From: Deltaproteobacteria bacterium
GTDB taxonomy: Bacteria; Myxococcota_C; UBA6777
DNA: 64,000 nt
Assembly (NCBI GenBank): GCA_006226375.1
Contig: SBHC01000054.1
Span: forward strand, 1-64,000
Reading direction: 5' to 3'
The position numbers and the translations under genes are program-made. Numbering within the stretch: the stretch's first letter is position 1; each line of letters opens with the position of its first letter. Positions 24,455 to 33,155 of this stretch are shown here, piece by piece. The notes beneath the pieces are model-generated. The model was not told the DNA's origin. It saw nothing but the letters and a program-made list of their open reading frames with translations, and did not search any database.

Positions 24455-25228
24455 TCAGGCTTTGGTTCCGTACCAGAGACCGGCTTGCATATCACCCTCA
24501 AGGCAGTACTGGACTTTTCGTTCCCAGCGTTCGTGCAGGTATTGCAAGTCTTCTTCAGAGAAGTCTTTGAGGAACTCGCTGCGGTTGGATTGAAGCATAC
24601 CTTGTTCAGCCCGCAAGATCTCCACAAACTGTGTGCTCCAGTTGTCGCTCACCACGTCGACAAATCCTGCGTCGCGAAGCAAGTCTCCATACGATTCAAC
24701 GTCGAGCAAGTGGTACCCAGAGTTACGAACGTAAGTTTGGAAGCCTTCAGAGCCTTCTCCAACTCCTTTCGCGTAGTCCGAGATCATGATGTGTCCACCA
24801 GGCTTTAGCCAGCGCTGCAGCTGGACGAACAATTCGTCTTTGTTGGGAACATGAAGCAGGGTGTCACGGCTCCAGATCAGGTCAAAGTGGTTCTCAGGCC
24901 ACTCCATATCACGAACATCCGCCAGCTTAAAAGAGACGCTGTTGTAGCCGTTCAACTTGGTACGTTCGGACGCGATCTCCACCATAACGGAAGAAAGATC
25001 AACACCCACAACCGTTGCTCCCACTTTGTCCGCCAGGTAGAACGCCGCGCCGCCAAGACCGCTTCCGATATCCAGAACCTTCGCTCCTTGAGGAAGATCC
25101 AGGCGCTCAAAAAAGGACTTGGTCAAACCCAAACCGCCAGAACTCACAAAGCCATCACCAAAGATTTTTTCGTACCGAAGAATGCTATGACGGCTGTACT
25201 GACCGTTGTTGTCGTAATTGGAGGACAT
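24455..25228 (-). CDS. Phosphoethanolamine N-methyltransferase-like enzyme
   Basis: The 257-residue protein probably starts at the third of three consecutive ATGs (25228), giving 6 bases from GGGAG. It is a class I SAM methyltransferase with the block order of the single-domain phosphoethanolamine methyltransferases: YSRHSILRYEKIFGDGFVSS, GLGLTKSFFERL, motif I VLDIGSGLGGAAFYLA, GVDLSSVMVEIASER, DLIWSRDTLLHV, LKPGGHIMISDYAKG, then a C-terminal ERWERKVQY helix. The paired FGxxxxSSGG and RYE segments are the phosphobase-binding part in the malaria enzyme, so I infer that it makes phosphocholine by three methylations. General methyltransferase function is secure; the substrate is less so. Confidence 0.8.
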   Translation of the reverse strand: MSSNYDNNGQYSRHSILRYEKIFGDGFVSSGGLGLTKSFFERLDLPQGAKVLDIGSGLGGAAFYLADKVGATVVGVDLSSVMVEIASERTKLNGYNSVSFKLADVRDMEWPENHFDLIWSRDTLLHVPNKDELFVQLQRWLKPGGHIMISDYAKGVGEGSEGFQTYVRNSGYHLLDVESYGDLLRDAGFVDVVSDNWSTQFVEILRAEQGMLQSNRSEFLKDFSEEDLQYLHERWERKVQYCLEGDMQAGLWYGTKA

Positions 25229-25457
25229 CATCATCTCCCTCACTTCTCCCACGCGAAGAACCCAGGCCTTCCACAACAAGGAAAACACACCAAGGTCCGT
25301 TTGTTGGATGAGAAGCGGTAAGTGTTGAGCAGAAATGGGAGCCGGAAGCCCGGCTTTACAAGTGGGGGGGATTCTAACGGCGATGCCCTCAGGTTTCAAC
25401 CTGTTTTCAAAAGGAGGAACAGGGCGAGCCAAAGCCACGGAGACAACGGAGGAACGA

Positions 25458-26483
25458 CTACTTATTCAGGGGAGAGAACGGAGACAAAAACAAGGCCACC
25501 AAACCACCCGCCAACGCAAGAAGCAGCAGGATCCACCAGATTCCACCGCCGCCCTTCTTCTCAGGAGTTGTTGGCTCAGCCTTCGCGACTGCAGACTTTG
25601 CGGAGTCCTTCTTCTCGGGCTTGCTGGTCTTGGAGTCCTTGCCTTTGGCTTGCAGAACTTCGTCTTCAGCAGGCTCTTCGACGCTCTTGTCTTTCGGTTT
25701 GTCTTCTTTGGTTTGTGTGTCTTTCTTCTCTTCGACTTCCTTTGGAGCTTCGGCCTTGGTTTCCTTCTCCTCGGATTTTACGTCCACGCTCTCATGAGCT
25801 TCTTTCGAATCTTTCGTGGGAAGAGACTTGGATTGGGCCTTGGTCTCCTCGGGTGCGTCTTCGGCGCTGTCTTCGCCACGAACAGGCAACCCTTTGGAGG
25901 CCCCTTTCTTCTTGTCGGAGCGCTTACGAATGGACCCATCGCCGCTGTCATTGCGACGTCGCAGACGCTTGGATCCACCTCGACGTGGCTTTTCTTCTGT
26001 GGTCTCTTCTGTTGTCTCTACGACTTCATTAGAATGAGAGACCTCCGGCTCCATGGGACGCAAGCGTCCGAACCGACCCGAACCTTGACGGCGAGCCTTG
26101 GGGGCATCGTCCTTGTCGCTGCTGCGCTCGCGACGTCCTGATGTGGAATCAAAGGAGCGGTCTTCCCGCCAGTTGCGTTTGCGGCTCCGACGGGAGCGCT
26201 CCAAGCCGAAGTGGCGGCTGATATCTTCTTCCAGGTTGCGACGGATTTCGTGTTTGCTCAAATCATCGGCATAGATCTGGGCAAACACATCAATGGCACC
26301 CTCGTTGAGGGTGATCTCAACTTCCAGGTCCTCGTTCGCAACAAAGGCAACTTCTTCTTCATCGTCCCACTCGACCTCATCGAAGCTATCGCTCTCGGCA
26401 AAGAAATCGAGGAGGCTAAACATCGACTCTATCGCGTCATCGTATTCGAGATCTTGCTCCAGTGAAAATTCCAGCTCAGTCAT
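25458..26483 (-). CDS. Tail-anchored protein with long charged low-complexity region
   Basis: The 341-residue protein starts at ATG 26483 (GAGGTG 5 bases upstream). The first 115 residues are acidic (LEFSLEQDLEYDDAIESMF, FDEVEWDDEEEVAF) and may form a small domain that includes EVEITLNEGAIDVFAQIYAD. The middle, residues 120-310, is disordered Lys/Glu/Ser/Arg sequence (RRSRKRNWREDRS, EEKKDTQTKEDKPKDKS). The C terminus has a single membrane helix after a Gly run (GGGGIWWILLLLALAGGLVALFL), leaving six residues outside, so it is a tail-anchored protein facing the cytoplasm. No family is recognised. It is divergent from the methyltransferase gene with only 103 bases between. Confidence 0.72.
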   Translation of the reverse strand: MTELEFSLEQDLEYDDAIESMFSLLDFFAESDSFDEVEWDDEEEVAFVANEDLEVEITLNEGAIDVFAQIYADDLSKHEIRRNLEEDISRHFGLERSRRSRKRNWREDRSFDSTSGRRERSSDKDDAPKARRQGSGRFGRLRPMEPEVSHSNEVVETTEETTEEKPRRGGSKRLRRRNDSGDGSIRKRSDKKKGASKGLPVRGEDSAEDAPEETKAQSKSLPTKDSKEAHESVDVKSEEKETKAEAPKEVEEKKDTQTKEDKPKDKSVEEPAEDEVLQAKGKDSKTSKPEKKDSAKSAVAKAEPTTPEKKGGGGIWWILLLLALAGGLVALFLSPFSPLNK

Positions 26484-26586
26484 GGGACACCTCGTATCGA
26501 ATATGGTACAGGTTGGTATGTTGTTTTGTGTTTCATCATGGTGAGACACAGATATAAACACTTCAGACTGAGGTTGCAAACTTCCC

Positions 26587-27351
26587 ATGGAAGAAGATCG
26601 CTACAATGTCGAGTTGTACCACCTGACCCACAGGGGAAACCCTGGAGATGTGAGGTTTTATCAGAAAGTATGCCGGGATGCCTCCAGCGTCTTGGAGTTG
26701 GGTTGTGGGACAGGGCGCGTGCTTCTTCCTCTGGCTCAACAAGGCCTTTCGGTCACCGGTCTCGACGCGCACCCAGGCATGATTCAAACGTTACAAGCCC
26801 GCTTGCAAGAGATGGAAGAGAGCCCTTCCCATCCCGTCAAGCTCGTGGTGGATGACATGCGAACCTTTCAGCTGAGCACCACCTTTGAGCGCATCATTCT
26901 TCCATTCAACGGTTTGTTTTGCCTGTTGAACGACGACGATGTGCTCTCATGCTTTCGCTCCGTACACCAACACCTTGCCCCAGGAGGCTCGTTTGTGTTC
27001 GACGTGTACGTGGTGGATGAAGAGGAACTGGCCCTGATCGACCCCAACGAGTGGGAGCACCTCACCACCCTGTACGAAGAGCGCCGAACCATTGAGATCT
27101 TTGAACGTAGAGAGTGGCAAGCCGAGACCCAACGAGTCGACGCCAGCTACCGCTACCGCATCCACGAAGGAACCGAAGTACGAGAGGAAGAATATTGCAT
27201 CCCCCAAAGGTATCTGAGCTACTCACAGCTTCGTCACCTTCTTCATCAAGCTGGGCTGCAAGTCACAGGATGCTTTGAAGACTTCCAAGGCAACCTGTTT
27301 GAAGAAGACAGCTACCACCTGATCGTTTGGACCAAGGGAATCAGAACATGA
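26587..27351 (+). CDS. Class I SAM-dependent methyltransferase
   Basis: The 254-residue protein contains the methyltransferase-25-type fold: motif I SVLELGCGTGRVLLPLA, acidic motif II VTGLDAHPGMI, motif III VKLVVDDMRTF, and a post-motif strand LAPGGSFVFDVYV. The C-terminal beta segment with REEEYCIPQRYLS and the closing YHLIVWTKG strand are usual for small-molecule enzymes of this group. The substrate is unknown. Its stop overlaps the start of the next gene (ATGA), so the two proteins are made from one transcript. The start codon is ATG 26587 although the ribosome site is weak. Confidence 0.85.
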   Translation: MEEDRYNVELYHLTHRGNPGDVRFYQKVCRDASSVLELGCGTGRVLLPLAQQGLSVTGLDAHPGMIQTLQARLQEMEESPSHPVKLVVDDMRTFQLSTTFERIILPFNGLFCLLNDDDVLSCFRSVHQHLAPGGSFVFDVYVVDEEELALIDPNEWEHLTTLYEERRTIEIFERREWQAETQRVDASYRYRIHEGTEVREEEYCIPQRYLSYSQLRHLLHQAGLQVTGCFEDFQGNLFEEDSYHLIVWTKGIRT

Positions 27352-28127
27352 CAACCATCCCCACCACCCTGCGTGTGATGACCTGGAACATTTGGTTTGA
27401 CTCTCTCGCTCGGGAGGCAAGGATGCGCGAGGTTCTCACCTACGTCGAAGAGATACTTCCAGAGGTGATTGGATTCCAGGAGTTAACGCAGGAGAGCGCC
27501 GAGCAGTTCAACGCTCCCAACAGCATCCTCTCCACCACATACCGCCGCCCTCCCAACGAAGCGGCCGAATTTCAAGGGTACTGGGAGCAGCTCTACACGA
27601 CACTCCCGGTGGGTCCACGCTCTCGACGAACACCGTACGAGTGGTCGTACATGGGTCGGGGTCTCTCGGTGCTGCACTGCCCCCAACTGGACCTAGTGGT
27701 TGGGGCCACACACCTGGAAAGCATGGACAGCGCGGAGTTCCGTCAAGCCCAGGCCCGCGAAGCGTTTGAGCGCCTCGACAGCTACCAAACGGGCACCGCC
27801 ATCTTCATGGGCGACACCAACCTCTACGACGACGAAACCCTGGAGCCACTCCCCACAGGCTGGGTTGATGCCTGGACCACACTGTACCCCAATGATCCAG
27901 GTTGGACTCGCGACAGCGAGGTCAACAAGATGTTGCGCTACCCTTCCCAGCAACGCATCGACCGCATCTTCATACGAAGCCAAAACTACAAGCTTGTGCA
28001 AATGGAGATCCTGGGCCTAACCCCCCTCGATCCTGATGTCTACGACCTCGATCCAGAGCAGCCCATTTATCCCTCGGACCATTTTGGACTGTTGCTAGAG
28101 ATTAAGCACAAGGCAGACGCCCCCTAG
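27348..28127 (+). CDS. Endonuclease/exonuclease/phosphatase-family protein, TDP2-like
   Basis: The 259-residue protein begins at ATG 27348 inside the stop of the preceding gene (4-base overlap). All catalytic blocks of the family are present in order: LRVMTWNIWFDS, VIGFQELTQES, a substrate loop, VVGATHLESM, AIFMGDTNLYDD, QQRIDRIFIRS and the terminal SDHFGLLLEIK. TWN, QEL, GDTN and SDHFG are the signature of tyrosyl-DNA phosphodiesterase 2 and its bacterial relatives, which cleave 5' phosphotyrosyl or other phosphodiester bonds using Mg. No signal peptide is present, so it acts in the cytoplasm. A DNA-repair or RNA/phospholipid role cannot be separated by sequence. Confidence 0.83.
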   Translation: MTTIPTTLRVMTWNIWFDSLAREARMREVLTYVEEILPEVIGFQELTQESAEQFNAPNSILSTTYRRPPNEAAEFQGYWEQLYTTLPVGPRSRRTPYEWSYMGRGLSVLHCPQLDLVVGATHLESMDSAEFRQAQAREAFERLDSYQTGTAIFMGDTNLYDDETLEPLPTGWVDAWTTLYPNDPGWTRDSEVNKMLRYPSQQRIDRIFIRSQNYKLVQMEILGLTPLDPDVYDLDPEQPIYPSDHFGLLLEIKHKADAP

Positions 28128-28741
28128 CGAAGAATCTTAACGCTCTTGATCAAAATGGTTTCAACAGGGATGTCCGCTCGGAACCCCACGATGGTGGTTT
28201 TTACGTATTGGATCTCTTTGACCACGTCCATCCCTTTGATCACCTTGCCAAACACACAATAGCCCCAGCCATGGTAGCTTTTGCTCTCGTGGTCCAGCAT
28301 GGAGTTGTCTTTGGCGTTGATGAAAAATTGAGACGTTGCGCTGTGTGGATCTTTCTTTCGCGCCATAGCCACCGTGCCGACCTTGTTCAACAGCCCGTTG
28401 TCGGCTTCATTCTTGATCGGCTTTCCGGTTTGTTTCTTCGTCATGCCTGGAAGAAACCCGCCGCCTTGCACCACAAACTCCGGCTTCACACGATGGAAGA
28501 TGGTCCCGTTGTAAAAGCCTGCTCGGACGTACGCGAGAAAGTTGGCGACCGTATTGGGCGCTTTCTTTCGAAAGAGCTGGATCTGAATCTTGCCTTTGGA
28601 GGTGTCCACCTCAACAACCGAGGCTGTATCTTTGCCCTTGATAAAGACCTGTGGAGGAGCTTGAGGCTTGGAAGGGCTCAAACTGTACCAGGCCACACCT
28701 CCAACAAGAACCAACACCACAGCCACAATCGCATAACGCAT
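28124..28741 (-). CDS. Periplasmic cyclophilin-type peptidyl-prolyl isomerase
   Basis: The 205-residue protein has an N-terminal membrane anchor or signal (AIVAVVLVLVGGVAWYSL) and a cyclophilin domain from about residue 40. Recognisable blocks are VEVDTSKGKIQIQLF, APNTVANFLAYVRAGFYNGT, FHRVKPEFVVQGGGF (the catalytic Arg in FHRV), NEADNGLLNKVGTVAMAR, SATSQFFINAKDN and YCVFGKVIKGMDVV. It assists protein folding in the cell envelope. The Trp of the cyclosporin site is Tyr/His-like (KSYHGWGY), as in other bacterial forms. Its stop codon and that of the convergent nuclease gene overlap within CCTAG. Confidence 0.92.
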   Translation of the reverse strand: MRYAIVAVVLVLVGGVAWYSLSPSKPQAPPQVFIKGKDTASVVEVDTSKGKIQIQLFRKKAPNTVANFLAYVRAGFYNGTIFHRVKPEFVVQGGGFLPGMTKKQTGKPIKNEADNGLLNKVGTVAMARKKDPHSATSQFFINAKDNSMLDHESKSYHGWGYCVFGKVIKGMDVVKEIQYVKTTIVGFRADIPVETILIKSVKILR

Positions 28742-28955
28742 GGATCATCTCCATCCACAACAGGTCCATTCCAGGTTCGACAAGCCCAACCAAACTACAC
28801 CAGTCAGAAGGCAAGTTCAAACCTCAAGAAGAGAAAGACTTGTTGACAAGATGGTTTGCATTCACAACGATGCTTTCACCCGAGAAAAACCTCCGTACCA
28901 CATAGACGACAACGCTAGAGCACAACACGAGAAACCAAGGAACGCAGGTAGAAAG

Positions 28956-29465
28956 ATGGCTCAACCTAACCATGGCACCTCCCCCCAAGTTCGACTTGCA
29001 ACACCAAGCGATCAAGATGCGGTCTGGGAGATTTTCCACCCAGTGGTTGCCAAAGGCGACACCTATGTGTTTGACCCCCAAACCCCCAAGAAGGAGCTGG
29101 AGCAACATTGGTTTGCGCCCTACATGAAAACCTACGTTCTGGAGCACAACCGGCAGATCACAGGAACCTACATACTGAAACCCAACTTCATCGGCGCAGG
29201 AAGCCACATTGCCAACGCGTCGTACATGGTGCATCCAGAAAAGCAAGGACAGGGAATGGGCCGCATTCTTTGCGAACATTCCATCCAAGAAGCTCAACGC
29301 CTGGGATTCTTGGCGATGCAGTTCAACATCGTTGTGAGCACCAACCAGGCCGCCATCGCCTTGTGGAAGAAGTATGGATTTGCCATCATTGGCACCACGC
29401 CCAACGGCTTTCAACACCCACAGCAGGGTTTGGTTGACACCCACATCATGTACAAAGAGCTTTAA
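28956..29465 (+). CDS. GNAT-family N-acetyltransferase
   Basis: Starting at ATG 28956 (AGG 7 bases upstream), the product has 169 residues. The acetyl-CoA binding motif A is clear: YMVHPEKQGQGMGRILCEHS, with Q-x-x-G-x-G in place. Motif B follows as LGFLAMQFNIVVSTNQAAIA and LWKKYGFAIIGTTP. Earlier blocks VRLATPSDQDAVWEIF and TYILKPNF fit the family. The substrate is unknown; related proteins acetylate amino acids, small amines or protein N termini. The frame could be extended upstream, but that part has no domain. The next gene follows after 11 bases. Confidence 0.85.
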   Translation: MAQPNHGTSPQVRLATPSDQDAVWEIFHPVVAKGDTYVFDPQTPKKELEQHWFAPYMKTYVLEHNRQITGTYILKPNFIGAGSHIANASYMVHPEKQGQGMGRILCEHSIQEAQRLGFLAMQFNIVVSTNQAAIALWKKYGFAIIGTTPNGFQHPQQGLVDTHIMYKEL

Positions 29466-29476
29466 GAACGATCACC

Positions 29477-30670
29477 ATGCGACGATTCACCGCAATCCTA
29501 CTGTGTTGTGTTTGCTTCTGTGCAGGCTGTATCGATGTCCCTGTCGAACCACTCCCTGAGGACAAGAAGGTGACTTCAACCATCAGCTCAACCCAGGCTC
29601 ATTACGGTTGGTCAGTGAACTATCCCAAACAACGCAAGATGTTTTTCATTCACAAGAAGCTGTGGGTGTTTTACTCCGACGGAAGAGACTCTGTCTACCG
29701 AACCAGCGACGACGGCCAGTCGTGGAGTTCCCCCACCCTGGCCCACAAGAACGGACACTACGGTCACCGCACAAGCTTTGCCTTTGATGGAAGCTATCTG
29801 CACATGGCTCACAACGCTGCTGCAGCAGGAGAATCTGTGGTGTATCGCCGAGGGAAACCCGATGCATCCGGAGCCATCGCATGGTCATCTGAACAAACAG
29901 TAGCTACCGTTTCCTCCCAACACAATGTGATGTATCCCAAAGTCATCGTGGATGACCAAGGCTCTCCCTGGGTCTCGTACGTATTGTGCAAAGGAGGACC
30001 CCATAACGCGCCCTACGACGCGGTCATCGTCAAGTCCTCGACCAACGATGGGACATGGAGTACAGCCAAAGGTTTCCCCCACAACCTCGTCTCTGACAAC
30101 CCGGACTCCTACCCTGATGTAACAGGAACACCCATGCGAGAGGGCAAAACCTATTGGATGGTGAACCGCAAAAAAGGCGAGCCCTACCGAGGAAAGCTAT
30201 GGAACGGATCATCCTGGGGGCAGGAAGAGCACGTGTCACAGGGGGGCGGTTCGTATGGCTTGTTTAACTTGCTTGCTGAAGGAGACACGATCCATGCGAC
30301 CTATCTGACCCAAGGGGCTCGCTATCGACAGCGCAACCCCCAAACAGGCTGGGGCGAAGAGAAGATAGTGATGCATCGCGCGGGAGGTCACCTTTCGCTC
30401 ACCCAAGCAGGAACCCAACATATCATAGTGACATGGCTCAACGCTCATACCCAGCAAGTTATGTTTCGGGAAGCCAAGAACAACCAATGGGGTCCGCCCA
30501 CGTTGGTTGCAGACGAATCTGCCATGGGACTCTCAGGTTCTGAAACCACAAAAGGCATCAACCTGAATACGATGCTATCAGCAACTCCAGATTGGAAGCT
30601 AGCGCTCACCTACACCATAGGTACCCAAGCCCCCTTCCAGTTGCGTTTCGTTGGCGTTAAGGCGCCTTAG
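29477..30670 (+). CDS. Lipoprotein with BNR/sialidase-type beta propeller
   Basis: The 397-residue protein has a signal peptide with lipobox CAGC (Cys18). The mature part is a propeller with Asp-box-like repeats (SVYRTSDDGQSWSSPTL, IVKSSTNDGTWSTAKG, GKLWNGSSWGQEEHV, RQRNPQTGWGEEKI, EAKNNQWGPPTLV). These match the BNR-repeat-containing family found in surface carbohydrate-active proteins. A catalytic sialidase set (Arg triad, Tyr/Glu) cannot be confirmed by eye, so carbohydrate or polymer binding is a safer reading than hydrolysis. It sits 11 bases after the acetyltransferase gene and could share its transcript. Confidence 0.78.
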   Translation: MRRFTAILLCCVCFCAGCIDVPVEPLPEDKKVTSTISSTQAHYGWSVNYPKQRKMFFIHKKLWVFYSDGRDSVYRTSDDGQSWSSPTLAHKNGHYGHRTSFAFDGSYLHMAHNAAAAGESVVYRRGKPDASGAIAWSSEQTVATVSSQHNVMYPKVIVDDQGSPWVSYVLCKGGPHNAPYDAVIVKSSTNDGTWSTAKGFPHNLVSDNPDSYPDVTGTPMREGKTYWMVNRKKGEPYRGKLWNGSSWGQEEHVSQGGGSYGLFNLLAEGDTIHATYLTQGARYRQRNPQTGWGEEKIVMHRAGGHLSLTQAGTQHIIVTWLNAHTQQVMFREAKNNQWGPPTLVADESAMGLSGSETTKGINLNTMLSATPDWKLALTYTIGTQAPFQLRFVGVKAP

Positions 30671-30773
30671 TTCGAGACACACGCAAAAAGAAGAACAACG
30701 GATGATTTCGAGACGAGAGGGAGAGTGTAAAAGAGGAAAGAATTTAGGGGGTAGCGGGGAAAGTGAAGGAGCA

Positions 30774-30801
30774 AAGGAGAGCTTGTAGGCCCTCTCTCCT
30801 T
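30774..30801 (-). terminator. Candidate hairpin terminator after the tandem-repeat lipoprotein gene
   Basis: The arms AAGGAGAG (30774-30781) and CTCTCCTT (30794-30801) are perfectly complementary and flank a 12-base loop. In the direction of the minus-strand gene the hairpin begins 4 bases after the stop and is followed by a pyrimidine-rich stretch. The T run is short, so this is a moderate call. Confidence 0.5.
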
Positions 30802-30804
30802 GAG

Positions 30805-31818
30805 TTACTTCACTTCGATGGCGTTGGCCACAAAGTAGGTTTCGATGGGCTTTCCGTCGGTGCCCACTTCCAAGAAGGTGGAGCTTCCGCCGTTGTGGTA
30901 GATCACAGGGTACACTTTACCAGCAGCAACCCCTTTGATCGTCAGCGTAATTTTGCCACCGGAGGGAAAGACACCGCTGGGCGAAGAGGGGTTATCTGCA
31001 CCACCAGGAACTGTCTTCGCACCGCCAGCATCTACATCGTTGCCGTTCACTTTTGTAATCAGTGCAATCTTCTCGGATGCACCGGCGTCAGCTGCGCCAT
31101 TGCTGTCGTTGTCAACGAAGGTTCCCATGTTGCTCGAAACAGTTACGTTCGCATCAACAACCAGAGTGATTCGGTACGCTTGCTTGTCCGTCAAGCCCGA
31201 GACAGTAAGCTCAACAGTACCATCGGCTGCAATGGAAGAGTCGGTCGCTGGCTCCACAACAAAGGTCTCTTTTGCGCTACCTGTAACTTCCACAGAGCCA
31301 CCCACAGCGTAGGTTTCGGTGGGTTTGCCATCGCTACCAATTTCCAAGAAGGTGGATTGTCCACCGTTGTGATAGATCACGGGATATACTTTTCCAGAAG
31401 CCACTCCCTTCACCGTCAATGTAATGGTTCCATTGCTGGGAAAGATGCCGCTGGGAGCCGAAGGATCATCGGTTCCACCAGGAACCGTCTTTGCACCACC
31501 GTTGGCAACCTCTTTGCCATTCACCATGGTGATGAGAGCAACATTTTCAGAAGCGCCAGCATCTGCTGCGCCATTGTTGTCTTTGTCCATGAAGATCCCT
31601 GTTGCACCTGAAGCGGTCACATTGGCATCCACAACCAAAGTAATGCGGTAGGCCTGTGTATCCGTTAAGCCTGTGATGGTGTAATCCACAGTACCCAGCG
31701 CTGCAACTTGTGTGTTGGTGGATTTGTCAAACGTGATTGTTTCAGGCGTGGGTCCACCACACGCAGGGAGAAGAAGCAAACAGAAAAAAGAGACCATTCC
31801 AAAGACAAAAGAACGCAT
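30805..31818 (-). CDS. Lipoprotein of two tandem 158-residue domains
   Basis: The 337-residue protein starts at ATG 31818 (AGGAG 5 bases upstream). A signal peptide ends in lipobox LPAC (Cys20). The mature chain is two copies of one domain, residues 26-183 and 184-337, aligned without a gap; I count 105 identities in 154 positions. Each copy has a conserved core TLVVDANVT, a putative calcium loop FMDKDNNGAADAGASE or FVDNDSNGAADAGASE, GGAKTVPGG and GKVYPVIYHNGG. The duplication and calcium-loop-like motif suggest a surface adhesin or structural protein. The domain family itself is not one I can name. Confidence 0.8.
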   Translation of the reverse strand: MRSFVFGMVSFFCLLLLPACGGPTPETITFDKSTNTQVAALGTVDYTITGLTDTQAYRITLVVDANVTASGATGIFMDKDNNGAADAGASENVALITMVNGKEVANGGAKTVPGGTDDPSAPSGIFPSNGTITLTVKGVASGKVYPVIYHNGGQSTFLEIGSDGKPTETYAVGGSVEVTGSAKETFVVEPATDSSIAADGTVELTVSGLTDKQAYRITLVVDANVTVSSNMGTFVDNDSNGAADAGASEKIALITKVNGNDVDAGGAKTVPGGADNPSSPSGVFPSGGKITLTIKGVAAGKVYPVIYHNGGSSTFLEVGTDGKPIETYFVANAIEVK

Positions 31819-32270
31819 AGAAGCTCCTACTTCATGAATGTTAAGACTCTGCACATCGTATACGGACTAGAAAAAGTCGTACTTGGGCAGAGCCAACGTT
31901 CACCCAGCAGGAGGCATACCAACTTTAGAAGAAAGGGAAAGACGCCCAGAACAACAGGTGAACGCCCCTGTTGTTACATTTCTTTCTCAAACAGAAGGAG
32001 ACACCAAAGACTCTCTTCTTTCAAACATCGACAATCAAGAGACTTAGAAATCCCCTTAATCACAAAGAACCCCTTGGGACAAGCAAGTCCCCTAAGGCTG
32101 CGTTCTAAGAACATGCCATGAAGTCCCGATGTATGATTGTCGTTCCAAATCTACTCACGACAAGCCAGCCCACTCGCTGCGAACGAAAACGTCGGACACC
32201 ACATCAACACAACCTCAACGATACAAGACTGGACGAAGCTACGCTCAACAAGGTTTTGTCCAAAGGCGAG
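31819..32270. other. Intergenic region with a strong hairpin at 31950-31975
   Basis: About 450 bases without a supported gene. The arms AACAACAGG (31950-31958) and CCTGTTGTT (31967-31975) pair perfectly around 8 bases and are followed on the plus strand by ACATTTCTTTCTC. No plus-strand gene ends here, so it is more likely a regulatory stem upstream of the tandem-repeat lipoprotein, or the end of an unseen small transcript. Confidence 0.4.
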
Positions 32271-33065
32271 TCAGCCTTTCGCAACAAGGTTCAGCTCCGA
32301 TTCAAAGCGCTTTTTGACTTCCTCAAAGGGGCGTTTGTCGATATTCCACGATCCCTTAAACGGGTCGTCCAGATCGGCGATGATGAGGTAAAGCAAGTGT
32401 GTGGAAAAGGAGACAGAAGCCACCATCCCCATATGCAAGTAGGTGTTGCGTCCACCGATGAGAATCAAGGCCACCACAAGAATCACAGACATCAAAGCGG
32501 TCAACCAGCGGAGGCGTGGGGGAAGGGATTGCTTGGCCAGAGACAATCGCTGGGTTCGAAGCGATGTGAGGTCGGCGATCTTGTGCATAATCGCTTGCAG
32601 TGAGACTCGATCACTCTCGTTGGTCACTTGGATTTTGTCCACGGCTTTCATCACATCGTACAGCTCTTTGGAGGTATCCGAGCTCATCCAGCCTTTCTTT
32701 GTCATCACCGGCCACTCTTCGTTCGCGACAGAGCAGACATATTCATACAGTTGGCGTTTCACTTCGTGAAGCTCTGCCTCTTGGTCACCGTCCACATACA
32801 CCAAGAAGTCACGAACATCCTCCACCGCGTTTAACTCACCTTCGCAAGCATTGGAGAGGTCGCTGTGTCGGCCAAGAACCGTGACCAACAAAAAGCCTGC
32901 GATGATAGCATACAGCAAACCAAAGGTAGAAAAGAAAGCCTCCCATGGAGCGACATCCGAGTTAAAGCTAGAAGGAGCAATCAAGTTGGGAGCGACCACA
33001 GTGAGAGCCAGGGCAAGGACCGTTGAAACAATCAGGGGAATGACGGTTCGAAGCACGTTGAGCAT
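32271..33065 (-). CDS. DUF4239 (bestrophin-like) membrane protein
   Basis: The 264-residue protein begins at ATG 33065 with GGAGG 6 bases upstream. Two membrane helices lie near the N terminus (LRTVIPLIVSTVLALALTVV, FGLLYAIIAGFLLVTVLG). A soluble helical loop of about 110 residues follows (LSNACEGELNAVEDVRDFL), then two more helices (WLTALMSVILVVALILIG, MGMVASVSFSTHLLYLII). The closing DDPFKGSWNI is the family signature. The group is related in layout to bestrophin chloride channels, so an ion-channel role is plausible but unproven. Confidence 0.85.
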   Translation of the reverse strand: MLNVLRTVIPLIVSTVLALALTVVAPNLIAPSSFNSDVAPWEAFFSTFGLLYAIIAGFLLVTVLGRHSDLSNACEGELNAVEDVRDFLVYVDGDQEAELHEVKRQLYEYVCSVANEEWPVMTKKGWMSSDTSKELYDVMKAVDKIQVTNESDRVSLQAIMHKIADLTSLRTQRLSLAKQSLPPRLRWLTALMSVILVVALILIGGRNTYLHMGMVASVSFSTHLLYLIIADLDDPFKGSWNIDKRPFEEVKKRFESELNLVAKG

Positions 33066-33155
33066 AAAGGACCTCCAGCAAAGTATGGAATGTTATCGAG
33101 ATACGAAGTTTACGACACCATTTACCTTGTGTCTATGGAGGTTGACATAAGGAAC

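Noticed and set aside
25322-26141. Plus-strand hydrophobic frames resembling membrane proteins
   Set aside because: They are antisense to the low-complexity Lys/Glu region; AAG and GAA codons read backwards as Leu and Phe.
32118-32603. Plus-strand open frame of 161 codons
   Set aside because: It overlaps the DUF4239 gene and shows no domain; the DUF4239 frame has a strong ribosome site and four membrane helices.
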